Assembly: GCF_030384665.1 (NCBI RefSeq)
Contig: NC_083675.1
Coordinates: 1,174,001-1,238,000, forward strand
Direction of reading: 5' to 3'
DNA from: Lodderomyces elongisporus
Lineage: Eukaryota > Ascomycota > Pichiomycetes > Serinales > Debaryomycetaceae
DNA length: 64,000 nt
The position numbers and the translations under genes were made by a program. This document shows, piece after piece, positions 17,887-27,450 of the stretch (position 1 is its first letter; every line of letters starts with the position of its first letter). The notes beneath the pieces were generated by a model. The model was given only the letters and a program-made list of their open reading frames with translations. It did no database searches and was not told where the DNA came from.

Positions 17887-19260
17887 ATGACTCTTTCAGA
17901 TTCTTCCTCCACTGCAGTGACCGCTTCCACAACAAAGGAAGAGTATTGCGTTCTACCTTTAAAACGAAAATTTTTAATTGTTGCTATTGCTACGTTGGCA
18001 GGGTGCTTGGGCCCTATAGCGGGAAATATATACATGCCAATCTTGCCGCTGTTGGAAGACATTTTTCAAGTATCAAGCTCCACAATGGATGGTACAGTGT
18101 CTGTGTTTATGGCAATTTTTGCATTTTGTCCATTAATTTGGGCATCATGGGCTGACTATGGGGGTCGGAAGATGCTATACTTGTTACCGTTATCTTTTTT
18201 CATAATTGCAAATGTGTTGCTTGCATCTGTACCAGCAAATATTGTGGCACTTTATATATTGAGAATCGTACAGGCATTCGGCGCAAGCAGTGTCATGTCT
18301 GTTGGCGCTGGTATTGTATCTGATGTGATAGAACCAAGGAATCGTGCTAAAGCAATCTCAATATTTATGTGGGGTCCACAATTGGGTCCAGTCATTGGAC
18401 CAGTTTTGAGCTTGATAGCAACGGGTAGTTGGCGATGGATCTTTGGGTTTTTGGCATTGTTTGGATTTGCTGTTTATCTAATGATTTTATTTTTGCTACC
18501 TGAAACTTTAAGATTTTTGGTTGGCGATGGCAGTTGTTTGGGTAAAGGTATATTTGTGAAACCAAAATGGCAAAGAAAAGTTGTTGAAGGGTACCCACGT
18601 CCTCCCAAGCCCAGTTTGCGAAATTATTGGAATTTGCTCAGGTACCCACCTGTGCTTCTTTGTTCAATCAACTCGGGGTTATTATTTGCAACATTTTATG
18701 GTGTATTAATCACATTCTCACGCGTATTGCTGGAACAGTATAATTTCAATACAGTCCAGACTAGTTTGAGTTATTTGTGTCCCGGTGGAGCATTGATCAT
18801 TGGATCAACCATTGGTGGATGGCTTTCCGATAAGCTCAGTACACGCGACGATTATATTCCTGAGCATCGCTTTTCAATTCAAATAGCTGGACTTTTGGTA
18901 TCAATGACGGGGGTTATCGGCTACGCATGGACTGTTGAAAAACACGCACCCGTACATCCAGTATTTGTGTTTACGTTCTTGGCTGGTTTTGGTATGACGT
19001 GGGTCTTTGTTGCCACCACAACTTATTTGACAGAGTGCAGTCCTTCCCAACCCAGTGCTAATGTCGCTATTGGGAATTTGATGAGAAACGTTGCAGCTGC
19101 TATATGTACAGCAATAGTAGAGATACTTATTAAGAAAATGGGGTTTGGTTGGTGCATGACTGGTTTAGGCCTACTTGATTTGCTTGGAATAGGTATAGTG
19201 ATTGTTTTGTTGAGAAAAGGTCCAAAGTGGAGGTGTAACAAAGAGAAGGCCTTAGATTAG
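17887..19260 (+). CDS. DHA1-family MFS transporter, DTR1/QDR type
   Basis: A 457-residue, 12-TM drug:H+ antiporter-1 family protein. It has motif A, WADYGGRKMLYLLP, between TM2 and TM3, and the antiporter motif C, GPQLGPVIGPVL, in TM5. The loop between TM6 and TM7 has PKPSLRNYWNLLRYPPV, a layout shared by Dtr1 and Qdr3. S. cerevisiae Dtr1 exports bisformyl dityrosine from the prospore. Position 203 bp behind DIT2 on the same strand argues for that role, and the three genes would then form a make-and-export cassette. QDR3-like drug export is the alternative. The first in-frame ATG is 17887, inside a TTTGAC repeat; the protein is shorter at the N terminus than S. cerevisiae Dtr1 (572). Confidence 0.82.
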   Translation: MTLSDSSSTAVTASTTKEEYCVLPLKRKFLIVAIATLAGCLGPIAGNIYMPILPLLEDIFQVSSSTMDGTVSVFMAIFAFCPLIWASWADYGGRKMLYLLPLSFFIIANVLLASVPANIVALYILRIVQAFGASSVMSVGAGIVSDVIEPRNRAKAISIFMWGPQLGPVIGPVLSLIATGSWRWIFGFLALFGFAVYLMILFLLPETLRFLVGDGSCLGKGIFVKPKWQRKVVEGYPRPPKPSLRNYWNLLRYPPVLLCSINSGLLFATFYGVLITFSRVLLEQYNFNTVQTSLSYLCPGGALIIGSTIGGWLSDKLSTRDDYIPEHRFSIQIAGLLVSMTGVIGYAWTVEKHAPVHPVFVFTFLAGFGMTWVFVATTTYLTECSPSQPSANVAIGNLMRNVAAAICTAIVEILIKKMGFGWCMTGLGLLDLLGIGIVIVLLRKGPKWRCNKEKALD

Positions 19261-20868
19261 GGTCAAAAAAGTACTTTGTTTACTATGAGACAAGCTTTGA
19301 AAAATAATGGCACTCGACACCAAAAACGAAACAAAAAAAATTACAAAAAAAAAAAAAATATATGAAAAGAAGCAAGTACAAGATTGTGTGGTGAAAATAT
19401 GAAATCGAGCTCGTCTTATTTTGTTGAATTCTTTCTCCTTTTTACTTTACTGCTCCCCCCTAGCTCTTTTGTTTTCGGTCCCAAGAAGCACTTTTCAAGG
19501 TATGCTCATTAAATAGAAATTTACATTGCCAAAATTAGCAATATATAGTTTTGCAAGTATATACTTTAGTTTCTTTCTTTGATTTTTCTTGTTGCATCGA
19601 CTAGTTCTACAATCATCAGGTAATCGTGTTGCAAGTAGTTACAATGGCTTGAAAGAATATAAAATTTGCTGAATTTTTCTAGCTGTTTACAGATAGTAGA
19701 AATAATGAATAACACAACAAAAAGAAAAGAAAAGAATAAGAAAAGAATAAGAAAAGAAAATTAATACCAAGGTATAGCCAAAGGGCCGTAGCTTAATCTT
19801 ATGCTTTTCTTTTTATCCTTGATTTCTTACTGACGTAAATTGAACTCCACATTACCTTCTGTGTTAACATTTTCCGCCATCACCGCAAAGTACATTAGCG
19901 TAGGATTCCTGGTTTTTTTTTTCTACCAGCTCCTGCTGTTATTTTAAACTTCTCAAAGCATAGTTGTGTTATTATATCATTCCTTGTTATAAAGAAAGTA
20001 TAAAGTCATCAACACGTAATTGATTTTTGGACACAAAAACAACAGCCGTGCATTCTGCAGCACTTATCTGGCTAAGAATTTATTTCTGCCATCGTTTCCG
20101 TGTCGACATTGTCCTTGCTGTGGGAAGGAAGATAGAGAGGGAGAAGGAGAGGGGGAGGGAGAGGGGGAGGGAGAAGGAGAAGGAGAGGAAGAGGGAGAGG
20201 GAAAGAGAAAATGAATCAGAGAGAAATGTAATGAAAAGTCGACAATACGATAATGATTATGACCTCATGACCATGGCTAAGATGAAAAATTGGTTTTTGT
20301 TACTCCCAATGAAAAACGTGAGATAAATCAGGAATGAGAAAAGAATAGGCTTCATTAGTAAGCAGCATTGAAAGTTTCTTACAAGCACTATTTCTTTCGA
20401 AGAATGAAATCGTTGTTTATGCTTTTGAATGCCGCGAGTTTCCAGAAATTCCGCTCTCAAATTCCGCATCTGAATTTCTTTTTCTTCGCTTAACACATTT
20501 TCCATCGAACGGAATTTTTGACATAAAACGTCTTTTTTGTGTTCACTTTTTTCTTTGTGAGATCTCTTTCTGTGCATATATCTTGCAAAAAAAGTGCTAA
20601 AATAGTATTTTTTTTGTTGTAAATAGGTGAATTTGTTAGCAACAATAAGATTTTAATATAAAAACCCAATAAAACCGACGATGATGTATGCCACATCATG
20701 AAATACATGATGCGTTTTTAAATATATACTTATACACACACACATGTATATATATAACATCGATTTCTCTAAAATTGTTTTTTGGAAATAGCTTGCTGAA
20801 AATCAAGTTTTTTTTTTCTTCATCAATTCGTCTCTTACTGAACAAGTCAACATCTCGGCTTATCTACC
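19261..20868. other. Long intergenic region between two transporters
   Basis: No gene is supported in 1.6 kb. It holds poly-A runs near 19335-19360, GAAAAGAATAA repeats near 19725-19755, and a G-rich GGGAGA/GGAGAA array at about 20130-20212 that could form a quadruplex. Short ORFs across 20027-20577 follow this low-complexity DNA and look like chance. The last 300 bp are promoter of the MCH-like gene. Confidence 0.65.
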
Positions 20869-22317
20869 ATGACAGAAATGGATCCAGAATCACTTACAAA
20901 CGTTGTGTCTGATCACACATTAACTGAGAACAATGTCTCGCACGAGAAAACTAATCCAGAAGATGTATTTCCTCCACCAGCGCAACTCCACGAGGAAGAC
21001 CCTGATATCGACAAAGGTTATGCATGGGTAGTATGTGGTGCATGCGTGCTATTCAATTTCTGTACATGGGGTATGAACTCCGGGTTTGCTATATACTTTG
21101 CAAATTATTTGACAAATGGGACGTTTGAAGGTGCAACAAAGATGGACTATAGTTATATCGGAGGAATGGCATTTGGTGTTGGTGTTGTCTTCTCGCCCTT
21201 GATTACAGTTATACAGGGTTACATTGGGTTCAAAAATACACTTATAATTGGTAATTGCTTACAGTTTACAGCTTTGATGCTTGCCAGCTGGTCGAGAAAG
21301 CTTTGGCAGCTATATTGCACTCAAGGTTTGATGCAGAGTTTTGGATTAGCATTCCTCTCGATTCCTGCAATAACTGTTTTACCGCAATGGTTTAAAAAGA
21401 AAAGGGTCTTGGCTATGGGTCTAAGCTCAGCTGGCTCTGGTCTTGGCGGTATTGTTTTCAACTTGGGTATGCAGAAAGTTGTCGACACCAAGGGTGTGTT
21501 TTGGGCATTAAGAGTTCAAAGTATTATTGGATTTGGCTTGACATGGATCGCCATTTTTCTTGCCAAGAGTAAAGCTGCAAAACACAACATTCAATTTGAT
21601 TTCTTTAATTTTTCATCGTGCAAAACAGCTGGATATTGGTTGGTGATGCTTTTCGTTATAACCTGTATTTTTGGATATGTGATTGTTCTTTATACTTTGG
21701 CAAACTTCACAACAAGTCTTGGGTATAGTGAGAGACAAGGCTCGATTGTGTCTGCCATGGTGCAAGTTGGTTCGTTATTTGGCAGACCCGTAGTGGGGTA
21801 TTTGTCAGATAGGTATGGCGCTGCAACATTGGGTTCCATTGTCTACTACATTTCAGGTATTTTTTGTTTGGCCATGTGGATCCCAGCACGCAACTATGCC
21901 ACAGTCATTATTTTTGCATTGATTATGGGCTCGATAATGGGCTCCATTTATGCCATATTTGCTCCATTAATTGCAAGAATCTTTGGACTTCAAAAGATGA
22001 GTATAATCTTTGGTCAAATTTGGGCTATCGTGGGTGTTGCTGGTTTGTTTTCCCCCGTTATTGGTGTTAAGTTGACCAAGGGCAGCGGTGCCGAAGTTAA
22101 CCCATCAAGTTATAGAGATTGTTCGATTTTTACAGGTATAATGTTCTTGGCATGTGCAACTTTTATGCTCATAATTAGAGGTTACATCAAAGCGAGGGAT
22201 CGGATCTTGGTGGAAAAGGGTGACGAGGTAACGGACATGAGGGATGCAGAAAGTATCACAGTACCAGTTGGAGATGTTTTAAAACTGGTTTTTGCTAGAA
22301 GCAACGAAAAAGCATAA
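20869..22317 (+). CDS. Monocarboxylate-transporter-like (SLC16/MCH) protein
   Basis: A 482-residue MFS protein with about twelve TMs and a 45-residue acidic cytosolic N terminus. DKGYAWVVCGACVLF near residue 46 is the SLC16 family signature (acid-x-G-x-x-W-V-V). LPQWFKKKRVLAMGLSSAGSGLGG near residue 165 and GRPVVGYLSDRYGA near residue 305 are also family blocks. Fungal MCH proteins include Mch5 (riboflavin uptake) and members with unknown cargo, so substrate cannot be read from sequence. It follows the dityrosine locus on the same strand but is separated by 1.6 kb, so a joint role is only a possibility. The ATG at 20869 is followed by another at 20878. Confidence 0.85.
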   Translation: MTEMDPESLTNVVSDHTLTENNVSHEKTNPEDVFPPPAQLHEEDPDIDKGYAWVVCGACVLFNFCTWGMNSGFAIYFANYLTNGTFEGATKMDYSYIGGMAFGVGVVFSPLITVIQGYIGFKNTLIIGNCLQFTALMLASWSRKLWQLYCTQGLMQSFGLAFLSIPAITVLPQWFKKKRVLAMGLSSAGSGLGGIVFNLGMQKVVDTKGVFWALRVQSIIGFGLTWIAIFLAKSKAAKHNIQFDFFNFSSCKTAGYWLVMLFVITCIFGYVIVLYTLANFTTSLGYSERQGSIVSAMVQVGSLFGRPVVGYLSDRYGAATLGSIVYYISGIFCLAMWIPARNYATVIIFALIMGSIMGSIYAIFAPLIARIFGLQKMSIIFGQIWAIVGVAGLFSPVIGVKLTKGSGAEVNPSSYRDCSIFTGIMFLACATFMLIIRGYIKARDRILVEKGDEVTDMRDAESITVPVGDVLKLVFARSNEKA

Positions 22318-22612
22318 TAGATAATCGAATACATAAGTACAAGACGGTTAATTAATATATTGGCATTATATGTAATAAAGAGTAATTTTTTGCATATTGA
22401 AACTTGCACAAGAACTAAGGCATAAAAAGTAAATACATCTTGTAAAACAATAAAGAATTGAAAGAAAAGAAAAAAAAGAAAAAAAGCAAAAACTAAAACA
22501 AGCTCCAAATGTTACCTGATATCCTTTATATTAAAGTGTTCCTTTTTCACTCACTTTATGCAGATTGTTTACTTCTCTACTTATTATACAAGAGTTCTTT
22601 TTCAACAAATAC

Positions 22613-22684
22613 CCGCTCTTGGCGTAATGGTAACGCGTCTGACTACGGATCAGAAGACTGCAGGTTCGAGTCCTGTAGGGCGGG
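22613..22684 (+). tRNA. tRNA-Arg (ACG)
   Basis: A 72-nt, intron-free tRNA. Acceptor CCGCTCT pairs with AGGGCGG (one G-U), discriminator G; D stem GCGT/ACGC; anticodon stem TCTGA/TCAGA around loop CTACGGA, anticodon ACG; T arm GCAGG-TTCGAGT-CCTGT. A T8 terminator follows about 10 nt downstream. Confidence 0.96.
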
Positions 22685-23023
22685 CATTTTTACTTTTTTT
22701 TCCTTTTCCACTTATTTTTACTACTTGTATATATATATATATATTCTCTCTTGTTTTTGTGTGGAAGTTGTTATCTAAAGCGAATTAACATCAACAGTAA
22801 GAAACACTTTTGATTCTAAGCTATTTATTTAACACCATTCTTACCCTTCCCTGCTGGTCTCCTCCTTTCTTCGTTCTTCTTACTTTTTGACCAACTTTTT
22901 ATTTACTAAGCTTCACATATATTCAATAAAAAAAGTCAGAATTGTTAGATCCCCAAAAAAAAAAAAAAAAAATTTAATTGAGTGATCAATAAGTATTTAT
23001 AAAAAAAGAGGTTCAAATTTGGA
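22685..23023. other. Spacer between tRNA-Arg and the Gag-like gene
   Basis: T-rich after the tRNA, a TA run at about 22729-22743, then pyrimidine-rich DNA and a long A run near 22954-22971 about 50 nt before the ATG. I looked for an LTR (TG...CA ends, tRNA-primer site) and saw none. Confidence 0.6.
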
Positions 23024-24262
23024 ATGGATAAATTTTTTACATTGGACTTGGTTTTAAACAACCCTTTTTGGCAAATCAAATTCAATGAAGACGAGAAACT
23101 TAGAGGTGTTGACAACTATTACGAGTGGCTCGAAATCTTCAAGTTTAAAATGAATGTGGTCCCTGAATTACGATCTTACCTTGTTGATGGTGATTCTAGT
23201 ATCCGTAAGGATTATGATGAGGACACTAGGCTAAAATTTATCGAGTTATCGGAAAGAATTATTACCAGGGCCATTGGGGATGGGGTGGCAGAAAACCCGA
23301 GACAAATAGTTTGTGAGTTTAATGGTTCTGGTAGACTATTATTTTATCATTTAAAGAAAACATATTTCAATATTTGGACAGCTTTCACAATTGTTTGTGA
23401 TTACGAAGAGCTTAACTGGAAGAAAAAGGAAGAACGGGTTCTCCACGACTTTATGAACTCTTCCCACAGAATCATGAGGATAACAGATAGTCACGGTTTT
23501 GATTTTTACATGGCTGTGAAATTTTTAGCAGACTTGAAAAGAGGCGGTATACCAGATTCCATGACTAAACAAGTTATTGATCACTATCACTCTCGGTATG
23601 GATCGGGACCGGAGAACTTCACGGTGACCAATATTATCGCAATCATTGAACAAGTTATTAGATACGACTTCAAGTTCGTTAAGGAAGATGAGGATAAGGA
23701 CCAATCTAAACTTTCTGATTCTAGGAACGACATTGACTCTCATTCATCCTATGAAAGAGCAAACAAAACAAACAAAAGAAAGAGACCAAGAATAGATCAT
23801 GATAGATTTTCTGACGCAGAGCTGGTGGCAAAGATCAAAAAGAATGAGAAAATTACCACGGAAAAGAAAACAAGTGTAAAAAGAATGCCTCCTCATAACA
23901 ACGGTAAAGCATTAATCAAGAAAAACCTTGATGTTGAGGAGATTTTCTTTTCCAATGTTGCAGATGTGCACATGGTTGTTAATAGAAAATTGCTTACTGA
24001 TTTTAAAAAGTGCAAAGAGAGAATACATGGGTATGGAGGCTTTAATGCATTGGTGTTGGGTAAAGGTAAAGTCAGAGTTGCGTTGGCAAACAACCAATAT
24101 GCTACCTTAAATGAGGTGTTTTACGTTCCAGAAGCACGTATAAATCAGATATCAATCCCTAAAGTAACTAGTAAGGGATCACGGCTCAAGATTGCGGGCA
24201 ATTTTGTTTGCGACGCAGAAACAGGTGAAGTTTTAGGTAAAAAGGGTACAGTTCTAAATTAG
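23024..24262 (+). CDS. Ty1/copia-derived Gag plus inactive protease, possibly domesticated
   Basis: A 412-residue ORF with no pol. Residues about 1-210 look like a copia-type Gag (DNYYEWLEIFKFKM near residue 30, then LFYHLKKTYFNIWTAF and ELNWKKKEE). Residues 225-300 are charged with a KRKRPR basic patch and no CCHC zinc knuckle. Residues about 305-412 match the copia aspartic protease module: HMVVNRKLL, YGGFNALVLGKGKVRV, LNEVFYVPEARINQISIPK, and the trailing VCDAETGEVLGKKGT. The catalytic Asp-Ser/Thr-Gly is replaced by Ser-Asn-Val. The ORF stops before the GAG-pre-integrase domain. No frameshift or premature stop is visible. It lies 340 bp from tRNA-Arg, a usual landing zone for such elements. 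Either a domesticated gene or a young relic. Confidence 0.72.
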   Translation: MDKFFTLDLVLNNPFWQIKFNEDEKLRGVDNYYEWLEIFKFKMNVVPELRSYLVDGDSSIRKDYDEDTRLKFIELSERIITRAIGDGVAENPRQIVCEFNGSGRLLFYHLKKTYFNIWTAFTIVCDYEELNWKKKEERVLHDFMNSSHRIMRITDSHGFDFYMAVKFLADLKRGGIPDSMTKQVIDHYHSRYGSGPENFTVTNIIAIIEQVIRYDFKFVKEDEDKDQSKLSDSRNDIDSHSSYERANKTNKRKRPRIDHDRFSDAELVAKIKKNEKITTEKKTSVKRMPPHNNGKALIKKNLDVEEIFFSNVADVHMVVNRKLLTDFKKCKERIHGYGGFNALVLGKGKVRVALANNQYATLNEVFYVPEARINQISIPKVTSKGSRLKIAGNFVCDAETGEVLGKKGTVLN

Positions 24263-24857
24263 GAGATAAGTGCAGAGGGAGCAAACGCTTGGACAGATAC
24301 TATTATGCAAGGAAATATATAATCTGGGTGCAGGCCACTTTATGGTGATAATATCAGCAGTGTACTTGTATTTGTAGTTTCCAAAGCTCTATATTTCAGT
24401 TCATTTATAAAAAGAGATAGAAAGCAAAGAAATTAAGAATAAAAATTAGTAACAAAAAAAAAAGAAAAAAAAAATTAGATCTAACGGGACAAAGATCTCA
24501 CGAAATCAATATTATAAACTTTTTCCAAGCTATTACAAAGATCCAGAAATCCAATTAGTTATTTGAAAAGTACGATTTATCAGGCATTGAAATGCTTGAA
24601 ATGATCTGCTTTTACTGAGGAAGATAATTTGGTTTGAAATGATTTATGAAAAGAAAAAAAGTAAAAATAAAAATAATTAGTGTAGCTCTTGTTTCGCATG
24701 ATAAGCTAGGTCGTGGCTAACAGCACAAAATGCACAAACACTGCTAAACCCTAGCCCGTACATAAGAATATGCAGCATCCTTTATTATCCACATCATTAA
24801 GAAGGCGCTAGAACCTCATTATTCTAAAGCAAGCAAACATTTAATCACAATATTTGG

Positions 24858-24895
<38 letters not shown>

Positions 24896-25015
24896 CGGTT
24901 TTTGACTACACTATCTTATTCTTCCTTTTTTTCCTTCTTGAGGTTATTTTTTCTTTTCTTTTGGTTTTAACTTTAGCATTTCATTTCCACAACCGACTTT
25001 AAAACTCGTTATATC
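24263..25015. other. Intergenic between Gag-like gene and BXI1
   Basis: No integrase or reverse transcriptase remnant was recognised just downstream of the Gag-like ORF. Poly-A runs near 24450-24475. A complex, non-repetitive stretch at 24681-24840 is listed as a possible ncRNA. A TA run of about 30 bp (24860-24889) precedes the BXI1 leader. Confidence 0.65.
24681..24840 (+). ncRNA. Possible structured RNA with H/ACA-like order (weak)
   Basis: GCTAGG at 24705-24710 can pair with CCTAGC at 24750-24755, with AGCA/TGCT inside. An ANANNA-type hinge (ATAAGA, 24762-24767) follows. A second hairpin uses AGC..CCTT at 24774-24782 with AAGG..GCT at 24802-24809, and an ACA is at 24837-24839. The order hairpin-hinge-hairpin-ACA is that of H/ACA snoRNAs, but lower stems are poor and pockets uneven. 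Confidence 0.22.
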
Positions 25016-25777
25016 ATGTCGGCACCAGCCTATTCAGAAGTACCCCAGCAGCCATACTCAGATGGAGAGGCAAGGCAGTTTGGAGACAATGTCCCTGACG
25101 ATTTCAAATACTCAGTGGACGTAGCAGCGTGTGAGTTACCAGTGCGTCAATTGTTTATTCGTAAAGTTTATTCGCTTTTATCAATCCAATTGATGGCTTC
25201 GGTTGTTGTTGGATATATTATAAGGTCGTCAGATTCGATCAAGATGTGGACTTTGCAAAATCCATGGGTTTTGATAATTTCATTGGTGGGTGCTATTGGA
25301 TTTATGATTGGAGCTTTTTTCAAGGCTAGGTCATACCCTGTGAATTTGATCTTACTAGGCGGATTCACATTATTTGAAGCATTTAGTTTGGGTTTTGCGT
25401 GTGCGTTCATTGAGAGCGGAATATTAATCGAGGCCATTTTGTTAACGCTCATCATTTTCATTGGTTTAACGTTATTTGCTTTTCAGACCAAATATGATTT
25501 TGTTAGTTGGCAAGGTACAGTGGGGATGATGTTGTGGGGTCTAATTGGCTGGGGTTTCATTATGATGTTTTTTCCAGCAAGCAAGCTTATTGATAATGTA
25601 TACTCCTTGATTGGTGCACTTGTTTTCAGTATCTATGTGATTATAGATACACAAAACATCATGAAGACATGCCATTTGGACGATGAAGTGATTGCTACAA
25701 TCACGTTGTACCTCGATGTGATTAACTTATTCTTATTCATTTTGAGATTGTTAAACAACAACAGCAACAATGATTAA
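25016..25777 (+). CDS. BXI1: Bax-inhibitor / TMBIM family membrane protein
   Basis: A 253-residue protein with a 60-residue soluble N terminus and about seven TMs. VRQLFIRKVYSLLSIQLM near residue 43 is the entry to the UPF0005/Bax-inhibitor domain. LLGGFTLFEAFSLGFACAF and the C-terminal FSIYVIIDTQNIM with HLDDEVIATITLYLDVINLF carry the conserved acidic residues of the TMBIM calcium-leak family. Yeast Bxi1/Ybh3 sits in ER or vacuole membranes and takes part in calcium handling and the unfolded-protein response. Length is as expected (297 in S. cerevisiae, which has a longer N terminus). Convergent with the permease downstream. Confidence 0.92.
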   Translation: MSAPAYSEVPQQPYSDGEARQFGDNVPDDFKYSVDVAACELPVRQLFIRKVYSLLSIQLMASVVVGYIIRSSDSIKMWTLQNPWVLIISLVGAIGFMIGAFFKARSYPVNLILLGGFTLFEAFSLGFACAFIESGILIEAILLTLIIFIGLTLFAFQTKYDFVSWQGTVGMMLWGLIGWGFIMMFFPASKLIDNVYSLIGALVFSIYVIIDTQNIMKTCHLDDEVIATITLYLDVINLFLFILRLLNNNSNND

Positions 25778-25920
25778 AAAAAAAAAAAAGAAAAAGATAA
25801 GAACTAAACAAGTTTAGCAAATAAAGCAGAACTGACGTTGAAAAAAGAGTAAAAAAGGTGGAAGGAAAAAGAAAATGAAAAAGAAAATGAAAAAGAAAAA
25901 GAAAAGGAAAAAGCATCTTT

Positions 25921-27450
25921 TTAGTATATATACCTGAATTTTTTATTCTGAATATCAGTCAAATCGAGAAACTCGTTTTCATTATTTACTCCATTTCCGT
26001 TTACTTCTGCATCTCTGTTCTCTTGTAAATCTTTTTGAGCATTTGCAACACGTTTCTCATTCTCTTTTCTGCACATCCATCCAATGAGCAATGTGAGAGG
26101 CACCGATAAACACTGAGTAATAAGAATAACGATTTTTGCTGGTTGATAATGTGGAGCACTATAAGCTTGAAACAATTGCGGGCCTATTATGCAAGCGATG
26201 GAGAACGCGATCATAATCATTGCGCTCCGTATAAACTTCTTTGACGAGCCAGCAGTGTTTGCACTAATCCACGCATATATGAGAGTAATACTGCATGACC
26301 CGCTGTACAACAAGTATAATGATAGCAAGTTGCCTACTTTACTAGGCGATATAATCAAGACTATTGCTCCAACAATCGTTGGTAAAAACATTGACGCCAT
26401 AATGAGCGAATGGTGGCCAAATTTGGCTACTAGTTGGGTAGCAATGATTATCGTAATTATTGTAACAACACCCACTGGAATTTGCAACAATGCTGACTGA
26501 TAGCCATCGAAACCAAAGCTCAATGTAATTGTGACACTAAAAGTACCGATTGCACCAGTGACAATTTGCGAACAAAGTGTAAGTACAAAGTATAGCCAAG
26601 TGAATTTATCCTTGAAAAGCAACTCAACAATTTGCTCCTTTTTGAACTTGGAGTTCTTTGTTCCCGTTTGATTTACCTTCACCACATTGTTGAGAATGTA
26701 AATTTTCTCTTCTCGTGTGAGGAACTTGCAAGTGTGCACATTATCTGGAAGAAACAAGATTACGAATAAGCCAAACACCACTGTAATCAACCCCATTACG
26801 AGAAACAATATTTGCCACGATTGGAACTCAGAAGTATGAATATGCTGGAACCCAAAAGATAGCAATCCACCAATAATAGTACCAACACCAGCCATAGTTG
26901 ACCATACGCCCATTCTTGCTACTTGTTGTCTCTTGGTATAGTACATTCCACTAATGATGATCAACCCCACTGCACTTGAAGATTCAAATATCCCCAAAAG
27001 AGTTCTCACAATCATCAATGATGCATAAGTCTTTGCCGCTGCATGGCAAGCAACAACCACACCCCAAATGACGATAAAAACGCCTAGAGTCTTGCCTAGT
27101 GGGAATCTTTGCAAGCAGTACGAGACAATTGGCTCTCCAAAAATGTAAGCCGCATAAAAAATGGTTGACAAGTTGGCAAATTCATTACCCACAAGGTTCT
27201 TTTTGATCCCCATAGCTGCTGAGTAGTTCAACAATAGTTTATCCAAATATTGAAGAAGGTATACACAACAAAGCAAAGGCAAGATTATATAATCCAATTT
27301 TCTCATCAATTTTGCATGGTCAATTTCAATCGCTTCTTGTGCAAGCTCCGTTTGGTTAATAAACTCAAAGGCATTGTCATAACTGTCAAGGCTACAAGAC
27401 TTTTCATGTAGCCTTTCTTGCGTCTCTAATACATCCAACTTTTCTTCCAT
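25921..27450 (-). CDS. DAL5-type anion:cation symporter (ACS) permease
   Basis: A 509-residue MFS permease from the ATG at 27448-27450. LDYIILPLLCCVYLLQYLDKLLLNYSAAMGI near residue 50 is the ACS/Dal5 family TM1 signature. FGEPIVSYCLQRFPLGKTLG near residue 105 and RTLLGIFESSSAVG near residue 150 follow. Relatives carry allantoate, ureidosuccinate, nicotinate (Tna1), pantothenate or biotin, so cargo is uncertain. The tail is acidic and Asn-rich (NGNGVNNENE). It is convergent with BXI1 (144 bp apart) and its own promoter is a long 1.4-kb intergenic with a CACGTG site. Confidence 0.85.
   Translation of the reverse strand: MEEKLDVLETQERLHEKSCSLDSYDNAFEFINQTELAQEAIEIDHAKLMRKLDYIILPLLCCVYLLQYLDKLLLNYSAAMGIKKNLVGNEFANLSTIFYAAYIFGEPIVSYCLQRFPLGKTLGVFIVIWGVVVACHAAAKTYASLMIVRTLLGIFESSSAVGLIIISGMYYTKRQQVARMGVWSTMAGVGTIIGGLLSFGFQHIHTSEFQSWQILFLVMGLITVVFGLFVILFLPDNVHTCKFLTREEKIYILNNVVKVNQTGTKNSKFKKEQIVELLFKDKFTWLYFVLTLCSQIVTGAIGTFSVTITLSFGFDGYQSALLQIPVGVVTIITIIIATQLVAKFGHHSLIMASMFLPTIVGAIVLIISPSKVGNLLSLYLLYSGSCSITLIYAWISANTAGSSKKFIRSAMIMIAFSIACIIGPQLFQAYSAPHYQPAKIVILITQCLSVPLTLLIGWMCRKENEKRVANAQKDLQENRDAEVNGNGVNNENEFLDLTDIQNKKFRYIY

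Noticed and set aside
20027..20577. ORFs of about 100 codons on both strands
   Set aside because: They follow the GGGAGA array and AT-rich DNA, lack recognisable domains and have biased composition.
22685..25015. LTR or pol remnants around the Gag-like gene
   Set aside because: No TG..CA-bounded direct repeat, primer-binding site, or integrase/RT motif was found by eye in either flank.
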